Below are positions 58,774 to 64,000 of a DNA stretch of 64,000 nt, in pieces. A program made the translations under genes and the position numbers. The DNA is from Dactylosporangium siamense (GTDB taxonomy: Bacteria; Actinomycetota; Actinomycetes; Mycobacteriales; Micromonosporaceae). The notes under the pieces are model-generated. The model had not been told where the DNA came from. It did no database searches and was given only the letters and a program-made list of their open reading frames with translations. Numbering within the stretch: the first letter of the stretch is position 1; each line of letters starts with the position of its first letter. The stretch is from the NCBI RefSeq assembly GCF_016862795.1, contig NZ_BONQ01000077.1, positions 171,824 through 235,823 of the forward strand, given 5' to 3'.

Positions 58774-58825
58774 TGATCCGGACGACCTTGTGCACCCAGA
58801 GGGGTACACAAGGTCTTCCGGATCA
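58774..58825. terminator. Hairpin at a convergent junction (repeat family copy 2)
   Basis: TGATCCGGACGACCTTGTGCA pairs with TACACAAGGTCTTCCGGATCA with one or two mismatches across a ten-base loop. It shares its arms with the hairpin at 24528-24576. Confidence 0.7.
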
Positions 58826-58838
58826 TGAGAAGTAGGGG

Positions 58839-61067
58839 TCAGCGGGACTGTTGCTGCTCGGCGTAGGCGGCGAGCCAGGCGACCTGGGTCGGGTCCAGCG
58901 AGGGGCGGACGCGTTCGCGGGCGAGGGCCACGTGGGCGGCGGTGACCTCGGTGGCCTCCAGGGACTCGCGCATCGCGGCCAGGGCCGACTCGCGGATCAG
59001 GGCCGTGCAGTCCGCGGCCGAGAACCGGTCCAGGCTCGCCGCCAGGGTTTTCAGGTCGACGTCGGCGGCGAGGGGGACGGACTTCGACGCGGCGCGGAGG
59101 ATCTCGGCGCGGGCGTCGGCGTCCGGGGGCGGGACGAAGACGAGGCGTTCGAGCCGGCCGGGGCGCAGCAGCGCCGGATCGACCAGGTCGGGGCGGTTGG
59201 TGGCGCCGATGACGACGACATTGCGCAGGGACTCGACGCCGTCGAGCTCGGTGAGCAGGGCGGCCACGACCCGGTCGGTGGTGCCGCCGTCGGTGGCCTG
59301 GCCGCGGGTCGGGGCGAGAGCGTCGACCTCGTCGAGGAAGACAAGGGTGGGCGCCGCCTCGCGGGCGCGGCGGAACAGCTCGCGGACGGCGCGCTCGCTC
59401 TCGCCGACCCACTTCGACAGCAGCTCGGCGCCCTTGACCGACAGGACGTTGGCCTTGCCGGTGCCGGCGATCGCCTTGACCAGGAAGGTCTTGCCGCAGC
59501 CGGGCGGGCCGTAGAGCAGGACGCCACGCGGCGGCTCGACGCCGAGGCGGGAGAAGGCGTCCGGGTAGGACAGCGGCCACAGGACGGACTCGGTGAGGGT
59601 CTGCTTCACCTCGACCATGTCGCCGACGTCGTCGAGGGTCACCTTGGCCAGCTCCAGGGAGGACTCGGCCATCGAGGTGGGACGCACGACCTCCAGGGCG
59701 GCTTCGAAGTCGGCCATCAGCACGCTAGGCGGCTCGGCTTCGCGGCGGTGGCGCAGCGCTGCCCGCACACCGGCCTCGCGGGCCAACGCGGCCAGGTCCG
59801 CGGCGACGAAGCCCGGGGTGCGGGCGGCGACCTCGTCGAGCTGGACGCCGTCGTCGAGGGGCATGCCGCGGGTGAGGACGGTGAGCTGTTCGCGGCGCCG
59901 GGCGGCGTCGGGGAGCGGGACCGCGATCTCGTGCGCCAGCAGGCCGGGGGAGTGCAGGGCGGGGTCGACGGACTCGGGGCGGCTGGTGGTGCACACGACG
60001 GCCTCGCCCTCGCGGACGAGCTCGCCGATCAGCTGGCGGAACACGGTCGACAGGGGGCCGGGCTGGTCGCGCGGGGCGAGGGCCTCGACGTCGGCGACCA
60101 GCAGGATCGCCGGGCCGGGCGCGCGCACCTCGCCGGCGGCCTTGCGGAGCCTGGCGGCGGCGTCGTTGTTGGTGAGCGCCGCGAGCTCCGGGGCCCACAG
60201 CGGCACGACCCGGGCCTGCACGCTGGTCGCGACGACGTGGACGAGGTCGGACTTGCCGGAGCCGGCGGGGCCGGTCACCAGCACCCCCAGCGACACCGTG
60301 GTGCCGAGCTTCGCCAGGACGTCGCCGTGGTGGAAGCCGAGGTCGAGCAGCTCGATCAGCTGCTCCGCCTGCGCGCGCAGCCCGGGAAGGTCGTCCAGCG
60401 ACGGTGCGCTCTCCTCGACAGCGGGCGTGGTGATCACACTGCCCGGGGCGTGCTGCCAGCCGGTCGTGGTGATCACACTGCCCGGGGCGTGCGTGGCGTG
60501 TCCGTGCTGCCAGCCGACCGCGGTGTCCATGGTGACCAGCGCGCCCGGGTCGGGGTCGGCGGCCACGACGGTGAGCAGGGCACTGGTCCAGGCGTATCCG
60601 ACGGTGTTGGACAGGCTGCGCCTGGCCGCCTCGAAGACGCCGGGGTCCAGCGAGGTCAGCGACACGTCCTGCGGCAGCAGCGACACGTTGTCGCCGACGG
60701 TGACGACCTTGCCGAGCAGCGCCAGCCGCAGCATCTCCGGGGACACGACCGCGGCGATCTGCGCCGGTCCGGCCAGGGTCACCGTCGCCGCCGCCCGCAA
60801 CGGCGCGGCGGACACCGTCACCTGGCCGCCGTCGCGCAGGCCCAGGTTGCCCAGCAGCAGGTCGTCGGCGTAGAGCAGGGCGCGGCTGGCGGTGGCCTCG
60901 GCGACCGCGGCGATCCCGGCCGACCCGCGCCGGCCGGTGAGCAGGATCGGGTCACCGGCGCGCAGCCCCAGCGCGGCGAGCACCTCGGGGTGGAGCCGGA
61001 CCACGCCACGGCGGGCGTCCAGCGCCGCTGGGCGCAGGCTGGCGGTGAGCGTCAACGTCGCGGACAC
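58839..61067 (-). CDS. Cdc48/VCP-like double AAA ATPase
   Basis: 742 residues from a GTG at 61067 with TACGCT seven bases upstream. An N-terminal double-psi barrel (about 5-95, ALDARRGVVRLHPEVL) precedes AAA module D1 (about 225-440) and D2 (about 475-720). D1 has Walker A GPAGSGKS (266-273), but Walker B is ILLVADVEAL, with valine in place of the catalytic glutamate. D2 is complete: GPPGCGKT (520-527), LVFLDEVDAL (575-584) and sensor VIGATNRPD. A linker before D1 contains a 13-residue duplication (GWQHAPGSVITT). It would unfold or remodel proteins, with D2 as the main motor. Confidence 0.92.
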   Translation of the reverse strand: MSATLTLTASLRPAALDARRGVVRLHPEVLAALGLRAGDPILLTGRRGSAGIAAVAEATASRALLYADDLLLGNLGLRDGGQVTVSAAPLRAAATVTLAGPAQIAAVVSPEMLRLALLGKVVTVGDNVSLLPQDVSLTSLDPGVFEAARRSLSNTVGYAWTSALLTVVAADPDPGALVTMDTAVGWQHGHATHAPGSVITTTGWQHAPGSVITTPAVEESAPSLDDLPGLRAQAEQLIELLDLGFHHGDVLAKLGTTVSLGVLVTGPAGSGKSDLVHVVATSVQARVVPLWAPELAALTNNDAAARLRKAAGEVRAPGPAILLVADVEALAPRDQPGPLSTVFRQLIGELVREGEAVVCTTSRPESVDPALHSPGLLAHEIAVPLPDAARRREQLTVLTRGMPLDDGVQLDEVAARTPGFVAADLAALAREAGVRAALRHRREAEPPSVLMADFEAALEVVRPTSMAESSLELAKVTLDDVGDMVEVKQTLTESVLWPLSYPDAFSRLGVEPPRGVLLYGPPGCGKTFLVKAIAGTGKANVLSVKGAELLSKWVGESERAVRELFRRAREAAPTLVFLDEVDALAPTRGQATDGGTTDRVVAALLTELDGVESLRNVVVIGATNRPDLVDPALLRPGRLERLVFVPPPDADARAEILRAASKSVPLAADVDLKTLAASLDRFSAADCTALIRESALAAMRESLEATEVTAAHVALARERVRPSLDPTQVAWLAAYAEQQQSR
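60426..60491 (-). repeat. 39-base in-frame duplication in the Cdc48-like gene
   Basis: The plus-strand sequence CGTGGTGATCACACTGCCCG with following GGGCGTG begins at 60426 and again at 60465. It duplicates APGSVITT-type residues in the linker between N-domain and D1. Confidence 0.75.
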
Positions 61068-61169
61068 GGGACCGAGCGTATAACCAGACCGCTTGCCGGA
61101 AAGGGCGCCTGAGGCGGCCGCTTGCTGAGAAGGGGCTGAGGAATGCGTCAGGCGGCAACATCGGTTGCG

Positions 61170-61175
61170 TACGTT
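61170..61175 (+). promoter_or_regulatory. Candidate -10 element for the hydrolase-ABC fusion gene
   Basis: TACGTT six bases before the ATG at 61182; it supports that start over the ATG at 61143. Confidence 0.45.
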
Positions 61176-61181
61176 TGGCCG

Positions 61182-63923
61182 ATGCGTCTCTTACCGCGTC
61201 TCAACCGGCGCAGGGTCATCGCCGGGTCGGTGGTCACCCTGCTGCTGGTCGGCCTGGTCGGCTGGGCGGTCATCCCCTCGCCCGCCACGTTCCGCACCGA
61301 GGAGCAGCGCATCACCGTGCGCACCGGCCCCGACGACGCGACCGAGGTGACCCTCGACACGACGCTGTACCTGCCCAAGAAGAGCGGCCGGAAACCGGCG
61401 ATCCTGCTCGCGCACGGCTTCGGCGGCACCAAGCAGAGCGTGAAGTCCGACGCCGAGGACTTCGCCGACCTCGGCTACGCGGTGCTCACCTGGACCGCGC
61501 AGGGCTTCGGCCGCTCGACCGGTGAGATCCACGTCAACAGCCCCGACTGGGAGGTCAAGGACGCGGCCCGGCTGCTCGACTGGCTCGCCGCCCGCCCGGA
61601 CATCCAGACCGACGCGGCCGGCGACCCGCGCGTGGCCGCGGTCGGCGGCTCCTACGGCGGCGCGCTGGCGCTGCTGCTCGCCGCGCAGGACCAGCGGGTC
61701 GACGCGATCGTCCCAATGATCACCTGGAACGACCTGTCCCGGGTCTTCCTGCCCGAGTCGACCGGCCAGGGCCCCGCGGCCGGGGTGTTCAAGAAGCAGT
61801 GGGCCGGCCTGTTCTTCGGCTCCGGCAGCGCGACGACCGACCTGCTGAATGCCGCGCCGCAACGGACACCCACCGGCGACGCGCAGTGTGGGCGGTTCGC
61901 CCGGGACATCTGCAACGCCTACCTCGACATCGCCACCACCGGCAAGGCCGACGAGGACGCGATCGCCCTGCTGCGGCGGTCCAGCCCGGCGCCGGTCCTG
62001 GACCGGATCAAGGCGCCGACGCTGCTCATCCAGGGGCAGGTCGACACCCTGTTCCCGCTGAGCGAGGGCGACGCCAACGCCCGTGGCATCGCCGCCGCCG
62101 GCACGCCGGTGCGGGTCGCCTGGTTCACCGGCGGCCACGACGGCGGCACCGGCCCGCAGTCCGAGGTCGACCGGCTGCGGTTCCTGACGGCGCAGTGGCT
62201 CGACCACTACGTCAAGGGCAACGGCAAGGCGCCGGAGAACAGCTTCACCTACTCGCGGGTGTCCGGCCTCAACGCCCAGGGCCGCGGGCTGGTCACGGCG
62301 GCCTCGTCGCTGGACACGTATCCGGGCGTCGCCGGCACGTCCACCGCCGGTGTGGCGCTCACCGGCGGGCCGCAGGACATCGCCAACCCGCCCAACGGCA
62401 ACCCGGCGGCGATCTCCTCGCTGCCGATCGCCAACATCGCGAGCCTGCTCGGCGCCGGCGTCTCCGCCGAGATCGACGGGCAGCACGCCGACTACACCTC
62501 CGAGCCGCTGCCCGCGAAGCTCGACGTGGCGGGCGCGCCGACCGTGCGCATCCGGGCCGCGTCGCCGACGGGTGAGGCGGTGCTCTTCGTCAAGCTCTAC
62601 GACGTGCCCGCGAAGGGCGCCCCGTCGATCCCGGACGGGCTGATCGCGCCGGTGCGGCTGACCGGGCTGCCCACGAGCATCGCGGACGCGCGGCCGGTCA
62701 CCGTGACCCTGCCCGCCGTCGTGCACCGCTTCGAGGCGGGCAGCCGGGTGCGGATCACGATCGCCTCCGCCGACACCGCCTACTCCTCGCCGGTGGACCC
62801 GGTCGTCTACCAGGTCGCCGCCGACGGGACGCTGACACTGCCGAACGTCGCCGGCACGCCGATCGCCAACCCGGACGTCATCTGGCGATACGTCCTCGCC
62901 GCGCTCGTCGCGCTCATCGCGATCGGGCTCACCGTCACGATCCTGATCGCCCGGGCCCGGGGCCGGCGCATCGAACGCCGCGTCGACGCCGACCTCGCCG
63001 ACACGCCCCTCGTCGTGCGGGGGCTGCGCAAGACGTACGGGGACTTCGTCGCCGTCGCGAAGGTCGACTTCACCGTCCAGCGCGGCCAGGTCGTCGGCCT
63101 CCTCGGCCCCAACGGCGCCGGCAAGACGACGTCGCTGCGGGTCCTGATGGGGCTGACCCGGCCGACCCAGGGCGAGATCCTCGTCTTCGGCCACCAGCTC
63201 CTGCCCGGTGCGCCGGTGCTGTCCAGGGTCGGCGCGCTGGTCGAGGGGCCGGGCTTCCTGCCACACCTGACCGGTCTGCAGAATCTGCGCCTGTACTGGG
63301 CCGCGACCGGCCGCCCCACCGAGGACGCCCACTTCGACGAGGCGTTCGAGATCGCGGGCCTCGGCACGGCCGTGAACCGGCGGGTGAAGACCTACAGCCA
63401 CGGCATGCGCCAGCGCCTGGCCATCGCGCAGGCCATGCTCGGCCTGCCGGAGCTGCTCGTCCTCGACGAACCCACCGACGGCCTCGACCCGCCGCAGATC
63501 GCCGAGATGCGCAAGGTGCTGCGCCGGTACGCGACCGGCGGCCGGGCCGTCCTGGTCTCCAGCCACCTCCTCGCCGAGGTCGAGCAGACGTGCACCGACG
63601 TCGTCGTCATGCACCGGGGTGAGGTCGTCGCGGCCGGCAAGGTCGACGACATCGTCGGCGACTCCCCGACCGTCCAGCTCGACGTGTCCGACGTGGACGC
63701 CGCCGAGAAGGTCCTCGAGGAGCTCGAAGGGGTCCGCTCGGTCGCCTGGTCCGGCGGCAGCGGCCTGGTCGTCGACATCGACGGCGTGCCCAGGTCCGAG
63801 GTCGTCGCCGCGCTCGTGCGGGCCGGCATCGGGATCGACCGGGTGACACCGCGGCGGCGGCTCGAAGACGCGTTCCTGTCGTTGGTCGGCGGCGACACCA
63901 AGGCCAGCGGGGAGCGGTCATGA
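61182..63923 (+). CDS. Fusion of an extracytoplasmic alpha/beta hydrolase and an ABC transporter ATPase
   Basis: About 913 residues from the ATG at 61182. An N-terminal membrane helix (about 10-30) leads to an alpha/beta hydrolase of the X-Pro dipeptidyl-peptidase (CocE/PepX-like) type: HGFGGTK oxyanion loop, nucleophile in GGSYGG (Ser157), GQVDTLFPL aspartate, GGHDGG histidine, then a beta-sandwich (about 400-575). A second membrane helix (about 577-600) brings the chain back inside to an ABC ATPase (about 620-910): GPNGAGKTT, YSHGMRQRL signature, LLVLDEPTDGLDPP and SSHLL. The next gene overlaps (ATGA) and probably encodes the permease. Hydrolysis outside could be coupled to transport. Confidence 0.9.
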   Translation: MRLLPRLNRRRVIAGSVVTLLLVGLVGWAVIPSPATFRTEEQRITVRTGPDDATEVTLDTTLYLPKKSGRKPAILLAHGFGGTKQSVKSDAEDFADLGYAVLTWTAQGFGRSTGEIHVNSPDWEVKDAARLLDWLAARPDIQTDAAGDPRVAAVGGSYGGALALLLAAQDQRVDAIVPMITWNDLSRVFLPESTGQGPAAGVFKKQWAGLFFGSGSATTDLLNAAPQRTPTGDAQCGRFARDICNAYLDIATTGKADEDAIALLRRSSPAPVLDRIKAPTLLIQGQVDTLFPLSEGDANARGIAAAGTPVRVAWFTGGHDGGTGPQSEVDRLRFLTAQWLDHYVKGNGKAPENSFTYSRVSGLNAQGRGLVTAASSLDTYPGVAGTSTAGVALTGGPQDIANPPNGNPAAISSLPIANIASLLGAGVSAEIDGQHADYTSEPLPAKLDVAGAPTVRIRAASPTGEAVLFVKLYDVPAKGAPSIPDGLIAPVRLTGLPTSIADARPVTVTLPAVVHRFEAGSRVRITIASADTAYSSPVDPVVYQVAADGTLTLPNVAGTPIANPDVIWRYVLAALVALIAIGLTVTILIARARGRRIERRVDADLADTPLVVRGLRKTYGDFVAVAKVDFTVQRGQVVGLLGPNGAGKTTSLRVLMGLTRPTQGEILVFGHQLLPGAPVLSRVGALVEGPGFLPHLTGLQNLRLYWAATGRPTEDAHFDEAFEIAGLGTAVNRRVKTYSHGMRQRLAIAQAMLGLPELLVLDEPTDGLDPPQIAEMRKVLRRYATGGRAVLVSSHLLAEVEQTCTDVVVMHRGEVVAAGKVDDIVGDSPTVQLDVSDVDAAEKVLEELEGVRSVAWSGGSGLVVDIDGVPRSEVVAALVRAGIGIDRVTPRRRLEDAFLSLVGGDTKASGERS

Positions 63924-64000
63924 CCGGCCAGCGGAGCGTCTCGGGCCGGTCATCAGGAGTTCAGTGTCAGGGCATGCGCCCGGAGCGGAGTGAGGACGCA
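63920..64000 (+). CDS. Start of a probable ABC transporter permease, truncated by the window
   Basis: An ATG overlaps the fusion-protein stop (ATGA) and the frame stays open to the window end for 27 codons (MTGQRSVSGRSSGVQCQGMR...). No hydrophobic segment is reached, so membership of the permease family rests only on position after an ABC ATPase domain that carries no membrane domain of its own. Confidence 0.4.
   Translation, partial: MTGQRSVSGRSSGVQCQGMRPERSEDA

Overview
The window is very GC-rich with strong third-position G/C and dense, often overlapping genes. Its gene content (LytR-CpsA-Psr ligase, F420-dependent LLM oxidoreductase, DUF3263 protein, SigB-type sigma factor with STAS/ATPase partners, an ECF sigma factor fused to a glycosidase, many leaderless-looking starts) points to a filamentous actinobacterium, most likely a member of the Micromonosporaceae. 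The family assignment is inference. No rRNA, tRNA, CRISPR array, insertion sequence or prophage was seen.

Region 1 (1-16126) is a surface-polysaccharide locus: a truncated GT4 glycosyltransferase, a Wzx-type flippase, a Wzy-type polymerase, a second GT4 enzyme and a DUF4012 protein run as an overlapping operon. They are followed by a small secreted protein, a nucleotide-sugar dehydrogenase and a GT39-like membrane transferase. A convergent block then carries an O-antigen-ligase-like protein, a GT2 enzyme and a polytopic membrane protein, and the locus ends with an LCP ligase that could attach the polymer to the wall.

Region 2 (16389-21007) is a stress-regulation block: SigB/SigF-family sigma factor, cold-shock protein, STAS anti-anti-sigma factor and RsbW-like protein, flanked by two paralogous small helical proteins, then a short second-type Rho. 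Region 3 (21008-31770) is mixed: a DUF2207-like membrane protein, a quinone-oxidoreductase/HxlR redox pair, a methyltransferase, Tex with an RGG-rich tail, the ECF-sigma/transmembrane/GH128 fusion, an MFS transporter and an LLM oxidoreductase.

Region 4 (31810-47532) holds the most unusual protein of the window, a 1316-residue Hsp90-like ATPase ending in eight ~66-residue repeats. It is divergent from a membrane-anchored ricin-type lectin protein. A coiled-coil membrane protein, a leader-peptide/structured-RNA region ahead of an EamA transporter, a ~1930-residue secreted ThuA/sugar-dehydrogenase multidomain protein and a scar of gene remnants follow.

Region 5 (47538-64000) has a lactonase-fold protein, fatty-acid desaturase, a secreted LPLVGG-repeat protein, a two-RCK channel-like protein without a canonical filter, a secreted serine protease, a PAP2 phosphatase, an amino-sugar module (NagA, ROK kinase, divergent DeoR regulator with two operator-like repeats), a DUF3263 protein, a Cdc48-like ATPase and a hydrolase-ABC ATPase fusion leading into a truncated probable permease.

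Two cross-cutting signals stand out. Nine start codons have a TAnnnT hexamer 6-7 bases upstream and no Shine-Dalgarno, suggesting leaderless mRNAs. A shared hairpin sequence recurs at three convergent gene junctions.
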